From positions 1 through 64,000 of the forward strand of contig NZ_JAEVHF010000018.1 in assembly GCF_018263925.1 (NCBI RefSeq): DNA of 64,000 nucleotides, given 5' to 3'. How positions within the stretch are numbered: the stretch's first letter is position 1; each line of letters starts with the position of its first letter. The position numbers were made by a program, and so were the translations under genes. This document shows positions 18,051 to 26,315 of the stretch, one piece after another. Below the pieces are notes generated by a model. The model did no database searches. It saw only the letters and a program-made list of their open reading frames with translations, and had not been told where the DNA came from. The DNA comes from Kistimonas asteriae. GTDB lineage: Bacteria; Pseudomonadota; Gammaproteobacteria; Pseudomonadales; Endozoicomonadaceae.

Positions 18051-18168
18051 GCCAGTTCCACCTGTTGGCTATTTTCACGATTTCCCGAGGCCAGATTACC
18101 TGGCAAAAAACCAAAAAATGGTGAGAGGGTCGACTCTCACCGTTGGTATCTGCGCTCACGCCCTCGAC

Positions 18169-19149
18169 CTACGACAGCCGCCCCCTGTCATGCGGACGAT
18201 TGTAATCAATCACTGGCCCAACCGGCACTATCCGGGAGGGATTGATCATGGTGTGGCTGAAGTAGTAATGGCGCTTGATGTGATGGAAATCCACCGTTTC
18301 AGCCACACCCGGCCACTGATGCAGCTCGCGCACATACTGACTGATATTCGGGAAATCCTCCAGCCGCTGGCGATTGCATTTGAAATGGCCATGGTAGACC
18401 GCGTCGAACCGGATCAACGTTGTGAATAACCGCCAGTCCGCCTCTGTCAGAGTTTCCCCTATGAGATAGCGCTGTTGAGACAATCGGTCTTCAAGTTGGT
18501 CCAGCGCTTTGAAAAGCTGGTTGTAGGCTTCTTCATACGCGTTTTGTGTCGTCGCAAACCCGCTGCGATAGACACCATTATTGATACTGTCGTAAATCCA
18601 TTCATTGACAGCATCAATCTCGGTCGCCATGTGCTCGGGATAATAATCATCCGTGTTACCGGTCAGCCCATTGAATGCGCGGTTAAACATCCGGATGATC
18701 TCGGCAGATTCATTACTGACAATGCGACCCTGCTGTTTGTCCCACAATACCGGCACCGTGACACGCCCGCTATAATCCGGTTTATTGGCCGTATAAACCT
18801 GGTGAAGATAATCAAAGCCCTGCAGCGTATCCCCGGTACTACCTTCTTCAGTATTGAATGACCATCCATTATCCAACATGTCATGGCTGACGACAGAGAC
18901 AGAGATGTGCGGTTCCAGTCCCTTCAACTTGCGAAAGATCAGGGTACGATGCGCCCAGGGACAGGCCAGTGACACGTACAGATGATAGCGCCCGCTTTCC
19001 GCCTTGAAACCGCCTTCGCCGGCCGGTCCCGGCTGACCATCTGGAGTCACCCAGTTGCGCAGCTGGGCGCTCTCACGTTGAAATACTCCATCACTTGTCT
19101 CTGTCTCGTACCATTGATCGTGCCATTGTCCGTTGACCAGTAATCCCAT
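18169..19149 (-). CDS. yqjG: Glutathionyl-hydroquinone reductase, YqjG-type
   Basis: This 326-aa protein is a xi-class glutathione transferase that reduces glutathionyl-hydroquinones to hydroquinones. The catalytic motif SLACPWAHRTL places the cysteine at residue 63, the same position as in E. coli YqjG. The N-terminal thioredoxin-like domain and C-terminal helical domain have the usual lengths. Next to a DoxX protein, a YhaJ-like LysR and a pirin, it fits a quinone-stress response. Confidence 0.9.
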   Translation of the reverse strand: MGLLVNGQWHDQWYETETSDGVFQRESAQLRNWVTPDGQPGPAGEGGFKAESGRYHLYVSLACPWAHRTLIFRKLKGLEPHISVSVVSHDMLDNGWSFNTEEGSTGDTLQGFDYLHQVYTANKPDYSGRVTVPVLWDKQQGRIVSNESAEIIRMFNRAFNGLTGNTDDYYPEHMATEIDAVNEWIYDSINNGVYRSGFATTQNAYEEAYNQLFKALDQLEDRLSQQRYLIGETLTEADWRLFTTLIRFDAVYHGHFKCNRQRLEDFPNISQYVRELHQWPGVAETVDFHHIKRHYYFSHTMINPSRIVPVGPVIDYNRPHDRGRLS

Positions 19150-19225
19150 GTTGAATACCCCACTTTCTGACCTGATTCACAGGCTGACGCGGGCCAGCCT
19201 GTCATTGAAGGTTTTGTATTGCCTG

Positions 19226-19654
19226 TTACTTGCGGCGCTTGGCATCAATGCTGAACTCACCGGCACCATGGGCTGCCAGCACCAGAAAACCACCCGCCAT
19301 GGCGATATTCTTGAAGAACAGCAGAAACTGCATCTGGTCAGCCAAGTTATTGTGGTAGAGCAGCGCCGTAGCCACACTGAAACCGGCAAACGCCAATGCC
19401 GCAAGACGGGTCTGATAACCCACTACCAGCAATATGGCACCGATTAACTCAAAGGCAATCACCAGTGGCAGCAACTCAGCCGGCAAGCCACCGCTGGCCA
19501 GGAACTGGGCATTCGCCTCGTAATACTGGATTTTGCTTATACCGGCGAGAAGGAAAATCACCGACAGACCCACACGCCCAAGAAGGTCAACAATTGCGGT
19601 CAGTTTTGCGGTATTGCCGGTTTCGCCCGTATTCAGCAAGGTTTGTGTCGTCAT
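19226..19654 (-). CDS. yqjF: DoxX-family membrane protein, YqjF-like
   Basis: The 142-aa protein has four hydrophobic helices and the DoxX pattern (LLGRVGLSVIFLLAGISKIQ at the start, PLVIAFELIGAILLVVGYQTRLAALAFAGF in the middle). It is the first gene of the yqjF-yqjG-yhaJ-yhaK-like run. E. coli yqjF is the promoter induced by di- and trinitrotoluene metabolites through YhaJ. A perfect 14-bp palindrome lies about 90 bp upstream (19745-19758). The molecular role of YqjF is unsettled; links to thiol/redox homeostasis are suggested for the family. Confidence 0.85.
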   Translation of the reverse strand: MTTQTLLNTGETGNTAKLTAIVDLLGRVGLSVIFLLAGISKIQYYEANAQFLASGGLPAELLPLVIAFELIGAILLVVGYQTRLAALAFAGFSVATALLYHNNLADQMQFLLFFKNIAMAGGFLVLAAHGAGEFSIDAKRRK

Positions 19655-19961
19655 GGCGGTACTCCCTTTGTGTGACGGTTGTCTGGTTGTTATTTGATGC
19701 TTTCAGAAGTGAGTTTAATGCAGAAAAATCGAATAAAATCATATTATTTTGCAAAATACGTTCTAAATACTAGAAAGGTAAAGTAAGGTACCATCCACCC
19801 AAGTGTGGTCATCGAAAAAACACTTATGGTTATTCATCTGGACAAACCGCGTTGATTTCATCCAGTTATTGCAACCAAGTTGTTATAAACAAAGAAAGTC
19901 AAAAAAATGCATTTTAAAATGGGAACTCACCGTTATTAAATAGTCGACTTAAGGAGTCAAG
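19655..19961. other. Intergenic region between yqjF and the forkhead gene
   Basis: This 307-bp AT-rich gap lies between two divergent genes. It holds a palindrome at 19745-19758 and the AAGGAG ribosome-binding site of the forkhead gene at 19951-19956. Runs of A and T make several -10-like hexamers; none pairs convincingly with a -35. No RNA gene is seen. Confidence 0.5.
19745..19758. promoter_or_regulatory. Perfect 14-bp palindrome, possible LysR operator
   Basis: TATTTTGCAAAATA is fully self-complementary and lies about 90 bp upstream of the DoxX gene, the promoter-proximal gene of the quinone-stress cluster. It could be a binding site for the YhaJ-like regulator. It is equally close to the forkhead gene on the other side. 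Confidence 0.35.
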
Positions 19962-20618
19962 ATGGCAAATCCAACACTTCCGACAGGAGGGGTCACAGGC
20001 TCCTTCTTTCAACCAGAAGCTACGACATCCTCATCATCAATAACCTATGCGGACTCAGGCATCGGATACTTAAGCGGTATTGGCGCATCGGGCGCAGGAG
20101 AAAAACAACTGGAAGACTTTGATCTTCAAGAAGATGAAGCGCTACAGGAATTATTTCCTGAATATTCATTATCGGGTATTCACATCAAAAAAGAGCCTGA
20201 GGATTTTGATGACTACCTTCAACCAGTAGCGGACAGTGGATTAAATACCCCACCTTCATCAGTAACAGTCAAATCTGAGCAATGGGAAGATATCTCAGTT
20301 GAAGGACAGCCATTTACCATGGAGCAGTTACTGGACAGCAATGCAGACGATTTCCCAGTAGCACAGCCATCTGACGTTAAATTCACCTACAAAAATGCAA
20401 TTATTTCATGTCTTCAAGGGGGGAAAAACTCACACTTCAACAACTGTATCAAGCGCTTAAAACCCGTTTCCCTGATATTACTCAACTCTCGGGCTGGAAA
20501 AATAGTATTCGCCATAACCTATCTCTCCAAAAAATTTTTACAAAAACAAAAAAAGCAGCTGATGAATCAGGAAAAGGGGGATATTGGAGTCTATCTGAAG
20601 ACAGATTTATCGCAGTAA
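19962..20618 (+). CDS. Forkhead-type protein, N-terminal acidic part (frame interrupted)
   Basis: This frame encodes the first ~152 residues of a forkhead protein and then runs out of register at a G6A5 tract (20418-20428). The remaining residues up to 20618 do not look like protein. The N-terminus is Ser/Thr/Gly-rich, then strongly acidic with spaced hydrophobics (DFDLQEDEALQELFPEY), like an activation domain. It contains two SUMO-acceptor-type psi-K-x-E motifs (IKKE, residues 75-78; VKSE, 103-106). The first helix of the forkhead domain (KFTYKNAIISCLQ, from residue 140) is in this frame and the rest is in the -1 frame. An ideal AAGGAG sits 5 nt before the ATG. The composite would be 304 aa. 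Confidence 0.8.
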   Translation: MANPTLPTGGVTGSFFQPEATTSSSSITYADSGIGYLSGIGASGAGEKQLEDFDLQEDEALQELFPEYSLSGIHIKKEPEDFDDYLQPVADSGLNTPPSSVTVKSEQWEDISVEGQPFTMEQLLDSNADDFPVAQPSDVKFTYKNAIISCLQGGKNSHFNNCIKRLKPVSLILLNSRAGKIVFAITYLSKKFLQKQKKQLMNQEKGDIGVYLKTDLSQ

Positions 20619-20875
20619 AAGCGGATCGTTCTGCTCTTGTAAGGAGAAAAATAAAATTACCAGCAATGCAAACAACTTATAAATTGGAACCATTGCCACT
20701 CAGAGGATATAGACCAAGCCATTCTTCTACAGCACTAGCTTCACACATGGAATCTTTATCCAAGTTGAATGACAAAATAATGCAGCGCTATCCAGCAGAA
20801 GAAGAGCCGAGCTTTTGCACCAGAAGTGACAGCTTAACTAATTTACGTTGGTTAACGGAGATACAACCGCAATAA
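20408..20875 (+). CDS. Forkhead (winged-helix) DNA-binding domain, C-terminal part in -1 frame
   Basis: This frame carries the body of a eukaryotic-type forkhead domain. In order: strand/helix 2 (KLTLQQLYQALKTRFPDI), the recognition helix WKNSIRHNLSL (Trp30, Asn32, Arg35, His36 in this frame) and the wing GKGGYWSL followed by basic RRKIKL. Every hallmark residue of FOX proteins is kept, including SIRHNLS and GKGxYW. Helix 1 is missing here and is supplied by the preceding frame, so the two frames are one gene. An internal ATG at 20408 could start a truncated form lacking helix 1, which should not fold well. The gene is intronless. Forkhead domains are essentially eukaryotic, so transfer from a host is the likely origin. 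Confidence 0.85.
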   Translation: MSSRGEKLTLQQLYQALKTRFPDITQLSGWKNSIRHNLSLQKIFTKTKKAADESGKGGYWSLSEDRFIAVKADRSALVRRKIKLPAMQTTYKLEPLPLRGYRPSHSSTALASHMESLSKLNDKIMQRYPAEEEPSFCTRSDSLTNLRWLTEIQPQ

Positions 20876-20878
20876 GAT

Positions 20879-22486
20879 TCAATACTCCTCGTTCATGACA
20901 GTGGCGTACTTGACCTGATCCTGATGCATTTCCCGGTATACTCGGTACTTCCTGTCATAATATGCACGTAATTCAGGTTCCAGTTCCAGAGTTTCTCCCA
21001 CCTGACTCATGCCTACCATTGCGCTGCGAATATCGGGATAAACACCAGCCGCCACGGCCGCCATCATGGCAGCCCCTAAAGGCATCGGGTTTTGTGCCTG
21101 ATTCAGAATGGCTGTCATCCCCAGCACATTGATATGTTCCTGCATGAATAACCGATTGTACGTAAGCCCACCGGCGGGCATCAGGGTTTCAATGGGTAAC
21201 TCTGCCTGTAACAGACACTCAAGCGCATGACGCGCCTCCAGCGCCAGCGCCTGAATCGTTGCGAGATAAAGCAGCGCCATAGCATCCGGTCCGCACTCCA
21301 TCCCGAGACCTGAGACCATGCCGGTAAGATGGCAGTCCCCAATGGGACATCGATTACCTGCAAAAAAAGGCAAAATGTGCAAAGACCGGGTGAGTTCTGC
21401 GATTGGCTGCTCTTTCGCCAGAGCCGTCAGCCGTCTTTCCAGGTAATCATACACACTGATGCCTTCCTGTTTAGCCAGCCGTGACACCTCAGCCGATGCA
21501 GGATGACGGCATGGCAAATGATCCAGCAACGCACCTACAGCATTCTGCCCGCAGGTATAGGCGTTGAGGCCTGCCAGGTCACCATTATCCCAAGGTCCCC
21601 ATATACCCGGTATGGTTTCAGTCTGTGACGAAAAACATTGGTAAATACTGGACGTTCCCACCACCATGCTGATACGAGACGTCAAACCGCGTTCCCGTTC
21701 TGGTGGAGCCAGCCCTTCCAGCCCTGCCCCCATGACTGCCAGCGTACCAGCATAACCATCGACCGTACCGGTGCTTACCGGTGTACCTGGCAGTAACCCC
21801 ATCTGATTGGCAACATCTGCCAGTAATCCTTTGCCGACCGCTGCGCCATGGGGCGAATCTGGCCCCTCCGTACGCTCAGAAAGACCAATACCCCTATCCT
21901 CTGTGGCCAGATAACGCGCGCGAGTACTGAACGAACACGGACTACGGACCAACTCTCCCGTCGCTTTCAACACCAGAAAATCAAACAGTTCTATGATATG
22001 CGCGGTAGCCTGCCAGAATGTTGGACGGTGCTGACTCATCCAGAGACAGCGTGAGATCGGCATTTCAGCGGTGACGCGACCACCGGACTTTGACGCAGAT
22101 GAAGCACGGTTTAGTCCGTTAAGCTGATCCGCTTCTGCCATGGCACGGTGGTCGCACCACAGAAGAACATCAAAAGCCTGTGTTTGCGTTTGAGAAAGGG
22201 ACAGTGGTTGCTTTTCCTGATCCAGAAACAGCATGGAGTAGGTACTGTCAAAACCAATCCCGAGCACTTGCCCAGGATGGACATCGGGATTGTCTGCCAG
22301 CAAGTGCCGGACAGCGTTAATTAACTGTTCCCAGATGTTTTGACTGGACTGCTCCGCCTGCTGCGCTTCAGGCCTGTGGATAACCAGGGGCATGACGGAC
22401 TGCCCGATGATGTCTCCTGTCACCGATACCAGCGCGGCCCTCAGGCTCCGCGTCCCCACATCTATGCTGAGCAGGTAATCTGCCAT
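20879..22486 (-). CDS. FGGY-family carbohydrate (pentulose) kinase
   Basis: The 535-aa protein is an FGGY sugar kinase. It has the N-terminal ATPase-core motif SIDVGTRSLRAALV, the substrate-side LLWCDHRAMAEADQLN and the C-terminal ATP-site motif MPAGGLTYNRLFMQ. The CDHRA motif and length resemble ribulokinase-like and YDR109C/FGGY pentulose kinases. It probably phosphorylates a ketopentose such as D-ribulose. The ATG at 22486 was chosen because GGGAG lies just upstream and the DVGTRS motif is then near the N-terminus. Its stop is 3 bp from the end of the convergent forkhead gene. No sugar transporter or isomerase lies nearby. Confidence 0.85.
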   Translation of the reverse strand: MADYLLSIDVGTRSLRAALVSVTGDIIGQSVMPLVIHRPEAQQAEQSSQNIWEQLINAVRHLLADNPDVHPGQVLGIGFDSTYSMLFLDQEKQPLSLSQTQTQAFDVLLWCDHRAMAEADQLNGLNRASSASKSGGRVTAEMPISRCLWMSQHRPTFWQATAHIIELFDFLVLKATGELVRSPCSFSTRARYLATEDRGIGLSERTEGPDSPHGAAVGKGLLADVANQMGLLPGTPVSTGTVDGYAGTLAVMGAGLEGLAPPERERGLTSRISMVVGTSSIYQCFSSQTETIPGIWGPWDNGDLAGLNAYTCGQNAVGALLDHLPCRHPASAEVSRLAKQEGISVYDYLERRLTALAKEQPIAELTRSLHILPFFAGNRCPIGDCHLTGMVSGLGMECGPDAMALLYLATIQALALEARHALECLLQAELPIETLMPAGGLTYNRLFMQEHINVLGMTAILNQAQNPMPLGAAMMAAVAAGVYPDIRSAMVGMSQVGETLELEPELRAYYDRKYRVYREMHQDQVKYATVMNEEY

Positions 22487-22589
22487 GGTCTCCCAATACC
22501 CAAACAATGGAATCAGGGGGATCAGAATAGTGGCTATTGGCGAAATAGTGACATAATTATTGCGTGATAATAATGGAGGGTTCAGGAAC

Positions 22590-23021
22590 ATGTGGCGACA
22601 ACAAATGATCCGGCTGACACCTCGCCCCAGAGGGTTTCACCTGATTACTGACGATATCCTGTCACAACTGCCTTTTCTCAATGAGTATGCCGTGGGGTTG
22701 TTGCACCTGTTTATCCAGCATACCTCTGCATCACTTTCCATCAACGAGAATGCCGACCCGACAGTCAGGGAAGACATGGAGCGCCACATCAATCATATGG
22801 TGCCAGAGAGTTCACCGTGGTTTCTCCACACCTACGAAGGCACGGATGACATGCCTGCCCATATAAAGTGCAGCCTGTTTGGTGCCAGCCTGATGATCCC
22901 CCTACGCAATGGACAACTGGCCCTGGGTTCCTGGCAGGGTATTTACCTGGGAGAACACCGAAACCACGGGGGCTCACGCCAGATTGTCGCGACACTCCAG
23001 GGAACCCGTGACGAAGGCTGA
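22590..23021 (+). CDS. yjbQ: YjbQ/UPF0047-family protein
   Basis: This 143-aa protein matches the YjbQ (secondary thiamine-phosphate synthase-like, UPF0047) family in length and in its motifs: [45 protein letters not shown] and [13 protein letters not shown]. The conserved His, Asp and Glu residues cluster around a metal-binding site in solved family structures. Overexpressed YjbQ can complement thiE mutants, but the true role is unknown. The ATG at 22590 follows CAGGAA and GGAGG; an upstream GTG would add ten unlikely residues. It diverges from the sugar kinase. Confidence 0.85.
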   Translation: MWRQQMIRLTPRPRGFHLITDDILSQLPFLNEYAVGLLHLFIQHTSASLSINENADPTVREDMERHINHMVPESSPWFLHTYEGTDDMPAHIKCSLFGASLMIPLRNGQLALGSWQGIYLGEHRNHGGSRQIVATLQGTRDEG

Positions 23022-23220
23022 AAACACCTGTTTTTATAGCTAAAAGTCAGGATTATTTTCTTTTAAAAAATCAATTGTCATAAGCTTTTCATGGAAATCC
23101 GGTAAAAAAAGATATGTAATGAAACTGGCATTGCATGAAGCATGCGCTATAACAATAAGAGCGATAACAATGGAGCCAGCAGGATGTTCTGGCAACCAGG
23201 CCAATAAAGAGGGAATGGCT

Positions 23221-23463
23221 ATGGCACGGAGAAAGCCTCAAAAAGCGAATGTCGTGGATGGTGTTGATTTTTCTTATCTGGGAAGCAAAGAGGAATCAGC
23301 GGAAGAAAGAACGGTGGAATCACGCCGTCGTCTTCGTGATATGCTCACCAATCAAATAGAAGAATTTCTCAGTAAAGGCGGGACGATAGAAACCGTTCCT
23401 TCCAATATCACCGCCAACCCACCCAAGAAACCTGAATCCAACTACGGTAATCGTCCCATTTGA
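23221..23463 (+). CDS. sutA: SutA-like transcriptional regulator
   Basis: The 80-aa protein ends in EEFLSKGGTIETV ... ANPPKKPESNYGNRPI, which closely resembles the C-terminus of Pseudomonas SutA. SutA is a small acidic RNA-polymerase-binding protein that supports transcription during slow growth. The N-terminal region is shorter and less acidic than in P. aeruginosa. The ATG at 23221 was chosen because GAGGGA lies 6 nt upstream; in-frame ATGs further up lack a spaced ribosome-binding site. In Pseudomonas the gene lies next to amtB (from memory), so its position here, 18 kb from amtB, suggests that insertions separated them. Confidence 0.75.
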   Translation: MARRKPQKANVVDGVDFSYLGSKEESAEERTVESRRRLRDMLTNQIEEFLSKGGTIETVPSNITANPPKKPESNYGNRPI

Positions 23464-23535
23464 TCCAAGCGATTAAAGGGAAAGCGTGTCATAGTGTTCA
23501 GGCGGTGTAAAAAAAGAATGGCGTGAGAAATTCAC

Positions 23536-23580
23536 TGCATAAAAAAAGAGGCTCGAAAATCGAGCCTCTTTTTTTATGCA
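23536..23580. terminator. Strong bidirectional terminator after sutA-like gene
   Basis: A perfect 20-bp stem with an AAAAT loop runs from 23536 to 23580. Its core is AAAGAGGCTCG / CGAGCCTCTTT with runs of A and T on both sides, so it can act on either strand. The following ~185 bp up to the cold-shock gene shows no further gene. Confidence 0.9.
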
Positions 23581-23766
23581 GTTTCACAGAGGTCACGGGC
23601 AGTATCTCACGATACTCTGAATCTCAGCATGCCAGATCAATGAAGCTGCCAGTAAGACTGAATCTCCGGCTCTACCGCTCATTTACTCTTCCACACTTCT
23701 GTCCCGACTGTGATGGTCAGGACAGATACCTGTCAGGTCAGTGACCGCTGCAGCTCCGGAGGGTTA

Positions 23767-23982
23767 TCAGGAGAGAATGGTAACGTTCTCAGCCTGAGGA
23801 CCTTTCTGTCCCTGGGTGATTTCGAAAGAAACCTGCTGACCTTCATAGAGGTTACGGCGACCAGTGCCATTGATAGCACGGTAATGTACGAATACGTCCT
23901 TTTCGCCTTCACGCTCAATAAAGCCAAAGCCCTTCTCTTCGCTAAACCACTTAACGACGCCTTCGACTAACTGACCTGACAT
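23767..23982 (-). CDS. Cold-shock domain protein (CspA family)
   Basis: The 71-aa protein is a single cold-shock domain: [16 protein letters not shown] contains RNP1 (KGFGFI) and DVFVHYRAI contains RNP2 (VFVHY). It binds single-stranded RNA/DNA and acts as an RNA chaperone. The next upstream gene starts 250 bp away, leaving room for a structured 5' leader of the sort that controls csp mRNAs, but I cannot fold it here. The paralogue cannot be assigned. Confidence 0.95.
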   Translation of the reverse strand: MSGQLVEGVVKWFSEEKGFGFIEREGEKDVFVHYRAINGTGRRNLYEGQQVSFEITQGQKGPQAENVTILS

Positions 23983-24232
23983 ATAACTCTCACCTTTCTA
24001 CGTGTACCAGCCTGAGGCTGATTTCTTCAAGTTTACCGAAGCCACCACGGCTTCCGGTTTCACTATATAGCATTTTGCCCGGTGACATACACCTGAATGC
24101 TATCACTCCGGGTCCCCTGCCCCAGTTGGGTAGTGTATCGGCAATCTACACCAAGGAACAGAGGATTTACAGGGCAACCCGCCCCCCTCTTGACAGACAT
24201 CATTTTTGACGTCCGTACCAAATACCGGGTCA

Positions 24233-25270
24233 TCAGGTTACCACTACGAGTCTATCACCATCCTGCGGTTTCAGCTCACCAATGCGCGCCAGAACGAGCC
24301 CATGGTCCGTGGCAACCGTCAGGAAGTCGCGCTCTGACACCGGATTAACAGCAACCAGTAAACCGCCACTGGTCTGCGGATCACAGAGCAGATCCCGTTG
24401 CCGTTCAGTCAATGACGATGCCTTATCGCCATAGCTGGCAAAGTTTCGCCCGGTACCACCGGGCACCGCACCCTGCGTACGATACTCATCAACATGAGGC
24501 AAGACGGGAAGCTGTTGCTCTTCCACCACAGCCTGCAACCCACTGCCTTCACACATCTCTAGTAAATGGCCCAGCAGACCAAAGCCCGTGACATCAGTCA
24601 TGGCCGAGACGCCCTGTAACCGGGCAAAGGCTTCGCCGGGCTTGTTAAGCGTACACATCGCATCACGTGCAATGGTTTGATGTTCTGGTTTCAGCAGTTT
24701 CTTTTTCTCTGCGGTCGTCAGAATGCCAATACCCAGAGGTTTGGTCAGATACAGGGAGTCCCCGGCCTGTGCCGTGTTGTTCTGCTTGAGATGCTCAAGG
24801 CTGACCCGGCCGGTGACCGCAAGACCAAAAATAGGCTCCGGCGCATCAATACTGTGGCCACCAGCCAGAGGAATGCCAGCATCCAGACACGCCTGACGTC
24901 CACCATCCACCACTTTTCGAGCAATATCCGGCGCCAGAACATTCACCGGCCAGCCGAGAATGGCAATGGCCATCACCGGCGTGCCGCCCATGGCGTAGAT
25001 ATCGCTAATAGCATTGGTAGCCGCGATGCGGCCAAAATCAAAAGGGTCATCCACAATGGGCATAAAGAAATCTGTGGTACTGATAACCCCTTCGCCATTA
25101 CCCATGTCATACACGGCCGCATCGTCCCGGGCGCTGTTGCCTACCAACAGATTGGGAAAATCCGGTAACCCAATACCGCTTTCCAGAATCACATTGAGTA
25201 CCGCAGGGGAAATCTTGCAGCCACAACCGGCACCATGGCTGTACTCAGTGAGTTTGATATCAGAAGTCAT
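24233..25270 (-). CDS. selD: Selenide, water dikinase
   Basis: This 345-aa enzyme makes selenophosphate from selenide and ATP, the selenium donor for selenocysteine and 2-selenouridine tRNA. The active-site loop SHGAGCGCK has Cys16 at the position of the catalytic Cys/Sec and Lys19 after it. Downstream motifs ([67 protein letters not shown]) track E. coli SelD closely. It is the Cys form, not the Sec form. Neither selA/selB nor mnmH is in the window, so the use of the selenophosphate cannot be told. Confidence 0.95.
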   Translation of the reverse strand: MTSDIKLTEYSHGAGCGCKISPAVLNVILESGIGLPDFPNLLVGNSARDDAAVYDMGNGEGVISTTDFFMPIVDDPFDFGRIAATNAISDIYAMGGTPVMAIAILGWPVNVLAPDIARKVVDGGRQACLDAGIPLAGGHSIDAPEPIFGLAVTGRVSLEHLKQNNTAQAGDSLYLTKPLGIGILTTAEKKKLLKPEHQTIARDAMCTLNKPGEAFARLQGVSAMTDVTGFGLLGHLLEMCEGSGLQAVVEEQQLPVLPHVDEYRTQGAVPGGTGRNFASYGDKASSLTERQRDLLCDPQTSGGLLVAVNPVSERDFLTVATDHGLVLARIGELKPQDGDRLVVVT

Positions 25271-25391
25271 GAGAGGTACGCGTCAGTCGGGTGAGGGAAT
25301 AATCATTATTATGCGTTCAGGGCTGCCGTCAAACCCGTTGCAACAATGGCAGCCGTTACCCAAGGCTCATTCCTTGAGCCTGGTAAGCGCG

Positions 25392-26222
25392 TTAGCTGTT
25401 ACTCAATTCCGGACCACCCACAATCTCCGGTTCCGGCGCGATGACCACATCCCGGTTCTTGTTGGGGTAATCCAGCGAATGCAGGAGGTGCCGCATGGCA
25501 TTGATCCGCGCACGCTTCTTGTCATCGGACTTGATTACCGCCCAGGGCGCATCAGCCGTATCCGTGTAGTGGAACATCTGTTCCTTGGCGCGGGTGTAGT
25601 CGTCCCACTTATCCAGGGAGGCAAGATCAATCGGGCTCAGTTTCCACTGTTTCAGTGGATCATGCCGACGTTTCTGGAAGCGTCTAAGTTGTTCTTCCTG
25701 GCTGACTGAAAACCAGAGCTTGAAGAGATGGATCTTGCTGTGAACCAGCATCCGCTCCAGGTCTGCCACCTGTCGGAAAAACTCCATATGTTCTTTGCGG
25801 GAACAGAACTTCATGACCACTTCGACCCCCGCCCGGTTGTACCAGGAACGGTCAAACAGCACGATTTCACCCCGTGATGGCAAATGCTTGATATAACGCT
25901 GAAAATACCACTGCCCCTGCTCTTCCTCGTTGGGTTTTTCCAGCGCCACCACCCTGGCGCCCCGCGGATTAAGGTGCTCCATCATTCGCTTGATGGTGCC
26001 GCCCTTACCGGCCGCATCACGCCCCTCGAACAGGATCACGACCTTCTGCCCGGTCTCCTTGACCCAGCTCTGAACCTTCAGCAATTCAACCTGTAATTCC
26101 TTCTTCTGCCGTTCATACTCACGGCGCGTCATCTTGTTTTCCACGGTGGACTGGAGGGGTTCCGCAGTTTCAAGAATGTGACGAATATCGTCAGGCTGGC
26201 CTGATTGTTTTCTTTCTGTCAT
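25392..26222 (-). CDS. ppk2: Polyphosphate kinase 2
   Basis: The 276-aa protein has the PPK2 kinase fold with Walker A GRDAAGKGGTIKR (residues 67-79), the lid-adjacent EEEQGQWYFQRY, Walker B-like LFDRSWYNRAGVE, and the KLWFSVS...QEEQLRRFQKR region. PPK2 enzymes move phosphate between polyphosphate and nucleotides. The single-domain length fits class I or III, which mainly regenerate GTP/ATP from polyphosphate. The ATG at 26222 was chosen for the GGAG 5 nt upstream; an ATG at 26267 would add 15 residues. Confidence 0.9.
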   Translation of the reverse strand: MTERKQSGQPDDIRHILETAEPLQSTVENKMTRREYERQKKELQVELLKVQSWVKETGQKVVILFEGRDAAGKGGTIKRMMEHLNPRGARVVALEKPNEEEQGQWYFQRYIKHLPSRGEIVLFDRSWYNRAGVEVVMKFCSRKEHMEFFRQVADLERMLVHSKIHLFKLWFSVSQEEQLRRFQKRRHDPLKQWKLSPIDLASLDKWDDYTRAKEQMFHYTDTADAPWAVIKSDDKKRARINAMRHLLHSLDYPNKNRDVVIAPEPEIVGGPELSNS

Positions 26223-26315
26223 TACCGCTCCGGGTGGATTGTTCTTCGCTTCTTTATTGTTGTCCATCACGTCTAGGATAACGCAATTACTACGTACAAA
26301 TACTGACCTCAATCA

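Noticed and set aside
19962..20875. Forkhead locus as host-DNA contamination
   Set aside because: It has an ideal bacterial ribosome-binding site, no introns and ends 3 bp from a bacterial gene. A chimeric assembly cannot be fully excluded without reads.
20408..20875. The second forkhead frame as an independent gene starting at ATG 20408
   Set aside because: It would lack helix 1 of the domain, which is encoded in the preceding frame, and has no ribosome-binding site.
24233..25270. Selenocysteine (in-frame UGA) in SelD
   Set aside because: The active-site residues are encoded as Cys and the frame has no internal stop.
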